Source of the DNA: Deltaproteobacteria bacterium
Lineage (GTDB): Bacteria > Myxococcota_A > UBA9160 > SMWR01
NCBI GenBank assembly: GCA_019310425.1
Contig: JAFDEI010000015.1
Location: 1-41,786 of the forward strand
Direction: 5' to 3'
DNA length: 41,786 bases
Shown: positions 1-8,541 of the stretch, piece by piece
Numbering within the stretch: position 1 is the stretch's first letter
How the letters are laid out: each line of letters starts with the position of its first letter
The notes under the pieces: model-generated
Told to the model about the DNA's origin: nothing
Databases searched by the model: none
What the model saw: the letters and a program-made list of their open reading frames with translations, nothing else
Made by a program: the position numbers and the translations under genes

Positions 1-674
<674 letters not shown>

Positions 675-796
675 TCGGGTGCTCCTGTTTCGCTGGGCTT
701 CTCCGACAGCGTCGGCCGATAGCCCGCGTCACCGCCTAGGGGGCCAAAACGATAGCCATTCCGCAGATTTGCGGCACATTCCGGGCGGCGAGCGGA

Positions 797-3700
797 CTAC
801 ATCGAGCGACGATAACGACCACCGGCTTCGAACAGCGCATCGGAAATCTGCTGGAGGCTCGCGACCTTCACGGTCTCCATCAGCTCTGCGAAAATATTCT
901 TACCACTGCGCGCCACCTGCTGGAGCCGTTCGAGCGCGAGAGGCGAGGCGTCCGCGTGTCGCTGCTGGAAAGCTCGCAGATTCGCGAGCTGGCCGGCCTT
1001 CTCTGCGTCGTCCGAACGAATCAGATCCGGTGCCGCACTCTCTTCGGGCTCCGGATTTTCGAACGTGTTGACACCAACGATCGGCAACTCGCCCGAGTCC
1101 TTCAGCGACTCGTAACGCAGACTCTCCTCCTGGATCTTGCTGCGCTGATACTGCGTCTCCATTGCACCGAGCACCCCACCCCGGCTCGACAACCGCTCGA
1201 ATTCCCGAAGCACCGCCTCCTCGACGAGGTCCGTCAACTCGTCGATCACGTAGGCGCCCTGGATCGAGTTCTCATTTTTCGAAAGGCCGAGTTCGCGGTT
1301 GATGATCAGCTGAATTGCGAGCGCGCGTCGCACCGATTCCTCGGTAGGCGTGGTGACCGCCTCGTCGTAGGCGTTCGTGTGCAGACTGTTGCACTGGTCC
1401 TGGAGCGCCATGAGCGCCTGAAGCGTCGTGCGGATGTCGTTGAAAGCCATCTCCTGGGCGTGCAGCGATCTCCCGGAAGTCTGCGTGTGATACTTGAGCT
1501 TCTGGCTCCGCTCCGAGGCCCCATATCGTTCGCGCATCGCGACCGCCCAGATCCGCCGTGCGACCCGGCCGATCACGTTGTACTCGGCGTCGAGACCATT
1601 GCTGAAGAAGAACGACAGATTCGGCGCGAAGTCGTCGACGGCCATTCCGCGACCGGCGTAGTACTCGCAGAAGGTGAAACCATTGGCGAGCGTGAACGCG
1701 AGCTGGCTGATCGGGTTCGCGCCGGCTTCAGCCATGTGGTAACCCGAAATCGACACCGAGTAGAAGTTCTTGACGCCGTTCTCGATGAAGTACTCCTGAA
1801 TGTCCCCCATCATCTCGAGGCCGAAAGTCGTCGAGAAGATGCAGGTGTTCTGAGCCTGATCTTCCTTCAGGATGTCGGCCTGCACCGTGCCGCGAACCGA
1901 CTCGAGCACCTCGCCGCGAATCCGCGCGTATGTTTCGGCATCGACGACCTCGTCACCCGACACGCCGAGGAGCGCGAGGCCCAGCCCGTCGTTGCCCTCG
2001 GGCAGATCACCTGAATAGGCCGGGAGTTCCCGCTTAGCACGCAGCTCAGCAAGAGTCGGCTCGAGTTCACCGATCTCGCGCAGGTGCTTCTCGACACCCT
2101 GGTCAATGGCTGCGTTCAGGAAGAACGCGAGGATCATCGGTGCCGGGCCGTTGATGGTCATCGACACCGAAGTATTCGGCGCGCACAGATCGAAGCCCGA
2201 GTAGAGCTTCTTTGCATCGTCGACAGAGCAGATCGAGACGCCCGAGTTACCGACCTTGCCGTAGATATCCGGGCGCTCATCGGGGTCGCGTCCGTATAGC
2301 GTCACACTGTCGAACGCGGTCGACAGCCGATGCGCGGGCTGCCCCTCACAGACGAAGTGAAAGCGGCGATTGGTGCGCTCGGGAGTCCCCTCGCCCGCGA
2401 ACATCCGGGCCGGGTCCTCGCCGCTGCGCTTGAACGGGAATACGCCGGCAGTGAACGGGAACCGCCCCGGCAGGTTCTCGAGCCGGAAATAGCGCGTGAG
2501 TTCGCCCCAGTCGCCGGTGCGCGGCAGCGCAATCTTCGGCAGCTGGGTATCCGACAGCGTCGTCGAGAAATTTTCGACTTCGATCGATCGGCCTCGCACT
2601 TCGTAGGACTGCTTCTCCTGTTGGTAACGAGCGCGCAGCGCGGGCCATTCCACCAGCTCCGCACGCGTCGACGCGTCGAGGTCATCGAGCGCACCGTTGT
2701 AGCGCCCGCGCAGGCTTGCAACGACTGGATCGTCCGATTCCGTCAGCGCGCTCACCGGATACGGCTGAGCCTGCGGGGGCACGTCGTCGCCGAGGTTGCG
2801 CAATGCGCGCGCGAACGCGCCCGCGTCCGCGGCGCGCTCGGCCTGAGCCTGGGTACGCGCGCGCCAATCGTGGACACACTCGGCGATCTCCGCCAGGTAA
2901 CGTTGCCGCGGCCCCGGGATCAGCCCGGTCGAATGCCCAACCGTCGTCGCGGGCAACACCACCTCGTCGTCGCTGGTGCCCGTCAGCCGCGACCGCAGTG
3001 CACGATAGAAGTTGTCCATGCCGGGATCGTTCCACTGGCTCGCGATCGTCGGAAACACCGGGATCGCCTCGTCGTGAAACCGCTCACGGTTGCGCTGCCA
3101 CTGCTTGCGAACGTCGCGCAGCGCGTCGGCCGCACCCTGCCGATCGCTCTTGTTCAGCACGGTGAAGTCGGCCATGTCGAGCATGTCGATCTTCTCGAGC
3201 TGTGACGGCGCGCCATACTCGGGAGTCATCACGTAGATCGAGGTGTCGACCAGGTCGACGATCTCGGAATCGCTCTGACCGATCCCCGCCGTCTCGACGA
3301 GGATCAGGTCGAAATCGGCGGCCTGAAGCACGCGCACAGCATTCGCAATCACCTTCGAAAGCGCGAGATGCGCCTGCCGCGTCGCGAGCGACCGCGCAAA
3401 GATCTGCGGTGACGAGATCGCGTTCATCCGAATCCGATCGCCCAGCAGCGCGCCGCCCGAACGGCGGCGCGTCGGGTCGACGAGCAGCAACCCGATATGC
3501 CGCTCCGGGAATTCGGCGTGAAAACGCCGGACCAACTCGTCGACGACGCTGGACTTGCCGGAGCCGCCGGTTCCCGTGAAGCCCACGACAGGTGCGGCTG
3601 CGCGCTTGCGACTGCCCTCCAGCTGTACGCAGACAGCCTCGTACTGCGGACCGCCTTCTTCCGCCGCGACTTCGAGCCAGCTGATTCGCTGCGCGACCGC

Positions 3701-4207
3701 TCGCCAATCCGACGGCAACAGACTCCCGACCTCACTGCCGGCGCGATCGGGCGAATAGCGTGCGCACTCGTCGAGGATCAGCTGATTCATGCCTTCGAGG
3801 CCGAGTTCGCGACCATCTTCGGGCGTGAAGATGCGCGCGACGCCGTAGTCGTGGAGTTCCGCGGCCTCTTCCTTCGTGATGGTTCCGCCCCCACCGCCGT
3901 AGATCCGGATATTGGGCGCACCCAGCTCGCGCAGGCGATCGACCAGGAAGCGGAAGAACTCCATGTGGCCGCCCTGGTAAGACGAAATCGCGACTGCGTG
4001 CGCATCTTCCTGCACCGCAGCGGTCGCGATTTCCTCGACCGAGCGGTCGTGTCCCAGATGGACGACCTCGGCACCCTGCGCCTGGAGAATTCGCCGCATG
4101 ATGTTGATCGCGGCGTCATGCCCATCGAACAGCGATGCCGCAGTCACCAGGCGGATCCGCTCAGGGGCGGGGTGCAGTGCGGTCACCCGAGCCGAACTCG
4201 AACTCAT
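797..4207 (-). CDS. icmF: Fused isobutyryl-CoA mutase IcmF (B12 domain, G-protein chaperone, mutase)
   Basis: Interconverts isobutyryl-CoA and n-butyryl-CoA with adenosylcobalamin and carries its own GTPase chaperone. The 1136 residues are full length for the family. Domain order: B12-binding Rossmann fold with DGHD at 28-31 (His30 the expected cobalt ligand) and SSYQGGH at 75-81; MeaB-type GTPase with Walker A TGTGGSGKSS at 211-220 and NKSD at 352-355; linker; TIM-barrel mutase from about residue 560. The substrate signature is Phe603 (in RMFAGEG) and Gln786 (in KEDQAQNT), aligning with MCM Tyr89 and Arg207, which is the isobutyryl-CoA mutase pair. NFYSVSISGYHMAEAGAN and SQKLKYHTQTSGRSLHAQE are classic IcmF blocks. 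The ATG follows GGAGG, and its first bases overlap the stop of the MerR gene by 4 bp, so the two are likely translationally coupled. Confidence 0.97.
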   Translation of the reverse strand: MSSSSARVTALHPAPERIRLVTAASLFDGHDAAINIMRRILQAQGAEVVHLGHDRSVEEIATAAVQEDAHAVAISSYQGGHMEFFRFLVDRLRELGAPNIRIYGGGGGTITKEEAAELHDYGVARIFTPEDGRELGLEGMNQLILDECARYSPDRAGSEVGSLLPSDWRAVAQRISWLEVAAEEGGPQYEAVCVQLEGSRKRAAAPVVGFTGTGGSGKSSVVDELVRRFHAEFPERHIGLLLVDPTRRRSGGALLGDRIRMNAISSPQIFARSLATRQAHLALSKVIANAVRVLQAADFDLILVETAGIGQSDSEIVDLVDTSIYVMTPEYGAPSQLEKIDMLDMADFTVLNKSDRQGAADALRDVRKQWQRNRERFHDEAIPVFPTIASQWNDPGMDNFYRALRSRLTGTSDDEVVLPATTVGHSTGLIPGPRQRYLAEIAECVHDWRARTQAQAERAADAGAFARALRNLGDDVPPQAQPYPVSALTESDDPVVASLRGRYNGALDDLDASTRAELVEWPALRARYQQEKQSYEVRGRSIEVENFSTTLSDTQLPKIALPRTGDWGELTRYFRLENLPGRFPFTAGVFPFKRSGEDPARMFAGEGTPERTNRRFHFVCEGQPAHRLSTAFDSVTLYGRDPDERPDIYGKVGNSGVSICSVDDAKKLYSGFDLCAPNTSVSMTINGPAPMILAFFLNAAIDQGVEKHLREIGELEPTLAELRAKRELPAYSGDLPEGNDGLGLALLGVSGDEVVDAETYARIRGEVLESVRGTVQADILKEDQAQNTCIFSTTFGLEMMGDIQEYFIENGVKNFYSVSISGYHMAEAGANPISQLAFTLANGFTFCEYYAGRGMAVDDFAPNLSFFFSNGLDAEYNVIGRVARRIWAVAMRERYGASERSQKLKYHTQTSGRSLHAQEMAFNDIRTTLQALMALQDQCNSLHTNAYDEAVTTPTEESVRRALAIQLIINRELGLSKNENSIQGAYVIDELTDLVEEAVLREFERLSSRGGVLGAMETQYQRSKIQEESLRYESLKDSGELPIVGVNTFENPEPEESAAPDLIRSDDAEKAGQLANLRAFQQRHADASPLALERLQQVARSGKNIFAELMETVKVASLQQISDALFEAGGRYRRSM

Positions 4208-4668
4208 GTCTTCCTCCGTTTCAGGGCGTCGCGAGGGGCCGCAAGCCGCTCGCTACGGGCAGCCACGTGATCCCGGTACTTCGTGATTTCGTCCCGTAAG
4301 CTCATCAGCTCGGCGATGCGCCCGTCGATCTCGCCGAAATGCCGTTCGAGCAACTCGTCGAGACGACCGAGCATCGCGCTCGTCGAACCCTCGATGCCGT
4401 AGACCGCATTCAGGTCCTTGATGTCGGCCAGCGACAACCCGAGGGCCTTGAGGCGCTGAATGAAGCGCAGGCGTTCGATCTCATCCGGCCCGTAGACACG
4501 CCGCCCTCCGGCGCGTCGACGCACCCCGGGCAAGAGCCCGAGTTCCTCGTAATAACGCAGGGTTCGGGCCGACAATCCCGTGCTCTCACGCACCTCGGCC
4601 ACGGTCAGCAGCGATTCATTCAGGTTGCTTTGCCAGCTCACGTAAACTGGGTAGCACGGGATCACCAC
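4204..4668 (-). CDS. MerR-family transcriptional regulator
   Basis: Small DNA-binding regulator, 154 residues from the first GTG. The N-terminal winged helix reads LLTVAEVRESTGLSARTLRYYEELGLLPG (written here in parts: LLTVAEVRESTG, then SARTLRYYEELGLLP), the MerR signature, followed by RRVYGPDEIERLRFIQRLK. The C-terminal half is a predicted dimerisation helix rich in Glu and Arg; no cysteine or other obvious metal-binding site is visible, so an acyl-CoA or other organic effector is more likely than a metal. It is the first gene before icmF with a 4-bp overlap, so autoregulation and control of icmF and the downstream mutase is a reasonable inference. The start is uncertain: GTG at 4668, an adjacent GTG at 4665, or GTG at 4641, none with a clear ribosome binding site. 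Confidence 0.9.
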   Translation of the reverse strand: MVIPCYPVYVSWQSNLNESLLTVAEVRESTGLSARTLRYYEELGLLPGVRRRAGGRRVYGPDEIERLRFIQRLKALGLSLADIKDLNAVYGIEGSTSAMLGRLDELLERHFGEIDGRIAELMSLRDEITKYRDHVAARSERLAAPRDALKRRKT

Positions 4669-4768
4669 TGCGTCGAGGAATTATCCCCCGCGGGGCTTCT
4701 TTCCGAATCGTTCTGGAGTCCGCCGCGCGCCCGGCCTCACAGCGAAGGACGCGGGGCGGGCGATCGTA
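4669..4768 (-). promoter_or_regulatory. Promoter-proximal gap upstream of merR-icmF
   Basis: This 100-bp gap separates the end of the dehydrogenase gene from merR. It contains a perfect 10-bp palindrome CCCCGCGGGG at 4686-4695, immediately followed on the minus strand by GATAAT (4685-4680), which is a plausible -10 box. No convincing -35 hexamer is present at normal spacing, and the palindrome centre is too near the -10 to be a textbook MerR operator. If transcription starts near 4673, the first GTG of merR would be leaderless, which would favour a later start. Confidence 0.3.
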
Positions 4769-5623
4769 CTAACGACCGTAGTCGTAAAAGCCCTTGCCGG
4801 TCTTCTGGCCGAGCCAGCCCGTCTCGACCCGCTTGGTGATCTCGAGGCAAGGGGCGTAGCGCGGGTTGCCGTATTCCACGTACAGGCTCTGAAGGATCGC
4901 GTGGACCACGTCGAGACCGACCAGGTCCGCGAGGGCGAGCGGTCCCATCGGGTGATTGCAACCACCCTTCATGCACTCATCGATGCCCTTGGCGTCGGAT
5001 ACGCCTTCCTGCAGCGCAAAGGCGGCCTCGTTGATCATCGGGAAGAGCACGCGGTTCACCACGAAGCCGGGGTAGTCCTTGACATCGATCGCGAGCTTGC
5101 CGAGGGCCTCTGCGAAATCGCGGATCGCGCTGACCGTGCTGTCGGTCGTGCGCATACCCGAAACGACTTCCACCAGCTTCATTGCGGGCACCGGATTGAA
5201 GAAGTGCATCCCGATGAAATGCCCCGGACGGCTCACGAACGACGCGAGCTTCGTCACCGACAGACTCGACGTATTCGTGGCGATGATGCAATCGTCCGCG
5301 ACGATTGCATCGACCTTCCTGAGCAGCTCCTCCTTGATCGCGACGTCCTCGGGCGCCGACTCGATCACGAGGTCACAACCTTTCAGGTCCTCGAGCGCCA
5401 CCGCACCGTGGATCCGGTCGAGAACACCCTCGGCCTGATGCTGTGTGATCTTCTCTCGGCTGACCATCTTGTCGAGGCTCTTCTTGATATTGCCGAGGCC
5501 CCGATCGACGGACTCCTGCTTGCGGTTCTGGAAGATGACGTCACAGCGAATCTGTGCCGCCACCTGCGCGATCCCGCATCCCATAGTTCCGGTTCCGATA
5601 ATTCCGATTCTCTTCATCGTCAT
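4769..5623 (-). CDS. 3-hydroxybutyryl-CoA / 3-hydroxyacyl-CoA dehydrogenase
   Basis: Oxidises 3-hydroxyacyl-CoA to 3-ketoacyl-CoA, or the reverse, with a nicotinamide cofactor. The 284 residues match the usual length of about 282. The N-terminal Rossmann motif is GTGTMG (10-15). Catalytic residues are in place: His140 (IGMHFFNP), Glu152 (KLVEVVSG) and Asn190 (GFVVNRVL). The C-terminal domain has HPMGPLALADLVGLD. The end of the second beta strand reads Asn33-Arg34 instead of the acidic residue that usually selects NAD, so NADP use is possible. The start is the ATG at 5623, overlapping the thiolase stop by 4 bp (ATGA), which indicates one operon with the thiolase and a joint role at the acetoacetyl-CoA / 3-hydroxybutyryl-CoA step. 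A second ATG lies at 5617. Confidence 0.95.
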   Translation of the reverse strand: MTMKRIGIIGTGTMGCGIAQVAAQIRCDVIFQNRKQESVDRGLGNIKKSLDKMVSREKITQHQAEGVLDRIHGAVALEDLKGCDLVIESAPEDVAIKEELLRKVDAIVADDCIIATNTSSLSVTKLASFVSRPGHFIGMHFFNPVPAMKLVEVVSGMRTTDSTVSAIRDFAEALGKLAIDVKDYPGFVVNRVLFPMINEAAFALQEGVSDAKGIDECMKGGCNHPMGPLALADLVGLDVVHAILQSLYVEYGNPRYAPCLEITKRVETGWLGQKTGKGFYDYGR

Positions 5624-6804
5624 ACGAGCTCCACTGCGAGGGCCACCGCTTCGCCGCCACCGATGCAGAGCGTTGCGATTCCGGTCTTCTTGCCACGATC
5701 TGCGAGCGCGTGCAGCAACGTCACGAGCACCCGGGCGCCCGAGCAACCGATCGGGTGGCCGAGTGCGGCCGCACCGCCGTTCACATTGACCGTCTCGGGA
5801 TCGATGCCGTGGTCCTTCATCGCGGCCATCGTCACGCACGAGAAGGCTTCGTTGATTTCGTAGAGATCCCAGTCGCCCGACTTGCTGTCGGTCTTCGCGT
5901 AGAGTTTCGCGAGCGCCTCGACCGGCGCCACGGTGAACCATTTCGGCTCGACCGCGGCGGTCGAATCCGCGATGACCTTCGCGAGCACCTTGTAGCCACG
6001 CTCCTTCGCAACCTCGGCCGAACACACCAGCAACGCGGCAGCACCGTCGTTGATCGACGAGGCGTTGGCGGCGGTCACGGTGCCGGTCTTCGTGAATGCG
6101 GCGCGCAACTTGCCCATCTTCTCGATATTGCCGCGGCCGGGCTCTTCGTCCTGGTCGACGAGCAGCGGCTCACCCTTCCGCTGCGGCACGGAGACCGGAA
6201 CGATCTCCTCCTTGAAGCGGCCCGCGGCCTGCGCGGCCAGCGCGCGGCGGTAGCTCGTTGCCGCGAACGCGTCCTGGTCCTCGCGGGTGAAGCCGTACTT
6301 CGCCGCCGTCGCATCACCGCAGACACCCATGTGGTGATCGTCGTAGGGATCCCAGAGACCATCGGCGATCATCGAGTCGACCACTTCGCCGTTGCCCATC
6401 CGCAGCCCGCCGCGACCCCCCGGAAGCAGGTAGGGCGAGTTGGTCATCGACTCCATACCGCCGGCCACGATCACGTCGGCGTCGTCGATCAGGATTTCAC
6501 GCCGCGCGTACATCACAGCCTGGAGGCCCGAGCCACAGACCTTGTTCAGCGTGACGGCTCCGACATTCACGGGGAAGTCGGCCTTGATCACGCACTGGCG
6601 GGCAGGCGCCTGGCCCATCCCGGCCGAGAGCACGTTTCCCATGATCACGCGATCGACATCTTCGGGTTTACCGGCGGCACGACGCACGGCCTCCCGGACA
6701 ACGACTGCGCCGAGATCCGACGCCGAGAGCGACGAGAGCGCCCCCTGGAACGATCCGATCGGGGTTCGCACCGCACTGGCGATAACAACGTCCTTCTGAC
6801 CCAT
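5620..6804 (-). CDS. Acetyl-CoA C-acetyltransferase (thiolase)
   Basis: Condenses two acetyl-CoA to acetoacetyl-CoA or performs the thiolytic reverse. The 394 residues fit the family. Active-site residues: Cys90 (NKVCGSGLQAV), His350 (GHPIGCSG) and Cys380 (CIGGGEA), matching Zoogloea thiolase Cys89, His348 and Cys378. GGMESMTNSPYLLP and NVNGGAAALGHP are further signatures of the biosynthetic, short-chain group. The start is ATG at 6804 because AGGAG lies about 5 nt upstream; the reading frame stays open to 6870 but that extension has no homology. It is the first gene of the two-gene operon with the dehydrogenase and has a good sigma70-type promoter upstream. Confidence 0.96.
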   Translation of the reverse strand: MGQKDVVIASAVRTPIGSFQGALSSLSASDLGAVVVREAVRRAAGKPEDVDRVIMGNVLSAGMGQAPARQCVIKADFPVNVGAVTLNKVCGSGLQAVMYARREILIDDADVIVAGGMESMTNSPYLLPGGRGGLRMGNGEVVDSMIADGLWDPYDDHHMGVCGDATAAKYGFTREDQDAFAATSYRRALAAQAAGRFKEEIVPVSVPQRKGEPLLVDQDEEPGRGNIEKMGKLRAAFTKTGTVTAANASSINDGAAALLVCSAEVAKERGYKVLAKVIADSTAAVEPKWFTVAPVEALAKLYAKTDSKSGDWDLYEINEAFSCVTMAAMKDHGIDPETVNVNGGAAALGHPIGCSGARVLVTLLHALADRGKKTGIATLCIGGGEAVALAVELV

Positions 6805-6911
6805 GCCGTCTCCTGAAGTCTTTCGAAAAAACGGGTCCCGGCACAGACCGGGCCCGTCAGGGAGTTTCATGGCGCGCTACTGCGATCCGTATTTCGCGAG
6901 CAGGAATCGAT

Positions 6912-6941
6912 AAATTACACGAAGCCCGACTTCTGAGTCAA
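6912..6941 (-). promoter_or_regulatory. Candidate sigma70 promoter of the thiolase-dehydrogenase operon
   Basis: On the minus strand, TTGACT (6941-6936) is followed after 18 bp by TAATTT (6917-6912), a reasonable match to the -35/-10 consensus in otherwise GC-rich DNA. It lies in the 161-bp gap between era and the thiolase gene and implies a leader of about 100 nt. A 9-bp direct repeat GAGTCAATC occurs at 6935-6943, overlapping the -35, and again at 6963-6971, 28 bp away, and could be a regulator site. Confidence 0.4.
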
Positions 6942-6965
6942 TCACTTCGGCATGATGACCCGGAG

Positions 6966-7838
6966 TCAATCGTATCCGAGCGACTTCAGCCGTGTGGGCT
7001 TCTTGGACCATCGCGGTTCGACCTTCACCCACAGGTCGAGATGGACCTGTCGACCCACCAGCCGCTCGATCTCGCGGCGCGCGCGCACTCCGATACGCTT
7101 GATCCCCTGCCCGCCGCGCCCGATCACGATCTGCTTCTGCGATGCGCGTTCCACGAGCAAGTTCGCGCGGATTCGCACCAGGTCCGGGCGTTTTTCGTCC
7201 CACTCCACGACTTCGACGGCGAGCTCGTACGGGAGCTCCTGGCTGAGTGAGTCGAACGCGGCCTCACGCACCAGCTCGGCGCCGAGGAACCGCATTGGCC
7301 GATCGCTGAGCGCATCCTCGGGATAGAGCGGCGGCGAAACCGGTAGCTGCGCACGGATCTGCTCGAGCAACACATCGACGCCGGCGCCGGTCTTTGCTGA
7401 GACGATCTGCGGTTCCGGCGCCGAATCCGGCCACTCGGGACGCGCCCGGTCAGCGCGATCACTCTTCGTCCCCACGACGAGCAGCGGCGTGCCGGCCTCC
7501 GCCAGGCGCGCTGCCAGCGCTGCGTGCTCTTCGTCCCAGCCACGCAGCAGGTCCACCAACAGCACCGCAACGTCGCAGCCCTTGCTGACCTCGTCGACGA
7601 TCTCGTTCAGCGCGAGGTTCAACGCCTTGGTGCCCGCATGGAATCCAGGCGTATCGAGCAGCGCGAATTGTGCGTCGTCACGCGTGAGAACGCCGAGGAT
7701 CCGGCTGCGCGTCGTCTGGGGCTTGTCAGTCACGATCGCAAGCTTCCAACCCAACAGGCGATTCAGCAGAGTCGACTTCCCCGCGTTCGGCTTGCCGAGC
7801 AGCGCCACGATCCCGGCGCGGTGCGCGCGCTCAGGCAT
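6966..7838 (-). CDS. era: GTPase Era, ribosome assembly factor
   Basis: GTP-binding protein that binds the 3-prime end of 16S rRNA during 30S maturation. 290 residues. G1 is GKPNAGKS (15-22), G3 is DTPG (62-65) and G4 is TKSD (124-127, the common NKxD with Thr). A C-terminal KH domain shows VIGRGGQGIKRIGVRARRE. The start is ATG at 7838, giving an 8-bp overlap with the end of rnc; rnc-era is a widely conserved pair joining rRNA processing with 30S assembly. This is the last gene of the long minus-strand run. Confidence 0.97.
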   Translation of the reverse strand: MPERAHRAGIVALLGKPNAGKSTLLNRLLGWKLAIVTDKPQTTRSRILGVLTRDDAQFALLDTPGFHAGTKALNLALNEIVDEVSKGCDVAVLLVDLLRGWDEEHAALAARLAEAGTPLLVVGTKSDRADRARPEWPDSAPEPQIVSAKTGAGVDVLLEQIRAQLPVSPPLYPEDALSDRPMRFLGAELVREAAFDSLSQELPYELAVEVVEWDEKRPDLVRIRANLLVERASQKQIVIGRGGQGIKRIGVRARREIERLVGRQVHLDLWVKVEPRWSKKPTRLKSLGYD

Positions 7839-8541
7839 CTGACTTCTCGCAGCGTTCGATCGCCGCCATCGCGGCCGCACGCTCAGCAACCCGCTTCGAA
7901 CGACCTGCCCCCACGCCCCAGACCTCGCCATCGACGATGGCTTCGACGGTGAAGCGGTCCTCGTCGTTCTCGACACCACTGTCGCGAGTGGTCCGATAGC
8001 CCGGCGTCGCCTGTAGCCGGGCGTGTGCCCACTCCTGAAACCTCGTCTTCGCATCCCGGCGCTCGGGTGTACTTCCCGCTGCAAAGCCGTCGTTGAAGGT
8101 TCTTTCCACCCACGCGCGCACGGCCGTGAGTCCGCAGTCGAGATAGATCGCACCGATGACCGCTTCGAGGCAATTGGCGAGCACCGAATCCTTGCGCTGT
8201 CCCGCGCTGCGGCGTTCGGTGCGCCCAAGCTTCACGAAGCGATCGAGGCCGACCCCGCGAGCGCGCTCCGCGAGCGCGTCCTTGTTCACCAGCGCAGCAC
8301 GTGAGCGCGACAGGTCGCCCTCGCTCCAATCCGGATGCAACCGAAATTGCAGCTCGCTCACCACCAGGTCGAGTACCGCGTCGCCGAGGAACTCCAGCCG
8401 CTCGTTGCCCCGACTACCATCGAGTTCGTGCGCGTATGAGGGATGTGACAGCGCCAGCTCCGCGAGCGCCGGATCCTCGAACTCGTAACCGATGGCTTCC
8501 GTGAGACCCTCGATCGAATCGCGTTCGGAATGCGGGCTCAA
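7831..8541 (-). CDS. rnc: Ribonuclease III
   Basis: Double-strand RNA endonuclease for rRNA and mRNA processing. 236 residues. The RNase III signature NERLEFLGDAVLD is at 46-58 (Glu50 and Asp54 among the metal ligands), a second catalytic helix is SVLANCLEAVIGAIYLD (119-135) with Glu126, and a double-strand RNA-binding domain occupies the C-terminus (about 160-233, ending AERAAAMAAIERCEK). One oddity: Asn123 stands where E. coli has Asp114, a metal-coordinating residue. I cannot say how common Asn is there in related lineages. The gene overlaps mnmA by 4 bp upstream and era by 8 bp downstream. Confidence 0.95.
   Translation of the reverse strand: MSPHSERDSIEGLTEAIGYEFEDPALAELALSHPSYAHELDGSRGNERLEFLGDAVLDLVVSELQFRLHPDWSEGDLSRSRAALVNKDALAERARGVGLDRFVKLGRTERRSAGQRKDSVLANCLEAVIGAIYLDCGLTAVRAWVERTFNDGFAAGSTPERRDAKTRFQEWAHARLQATPGYRTTRDSGVENDEDRFTVEAIVDGEVWGVGAGRSKRVAERAAAMAAIERCEKSDA

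Noticed and set aside
761-774. Hairpin downstream of icmF as an intrinsic terminator
   Set aside because: Only a 5-bp stem with no T-run on the minus strand, and the next gene in the same direction is probably co-transcribed.
4686-4695. CCCCGCGGGG palindrome as a MerR operator
   Set aside because: It is centred too near the -10 box and lacks a partner -35; it may be chance in GC-rich DNA or the end of the previous transcript.
6877-7203. 108-codon open frame on the minus strand ending in the era-thiolase gap
   Set aside because: Overlaps era in another frame, has no homology, and its end covers the candidate thiolase promoter.
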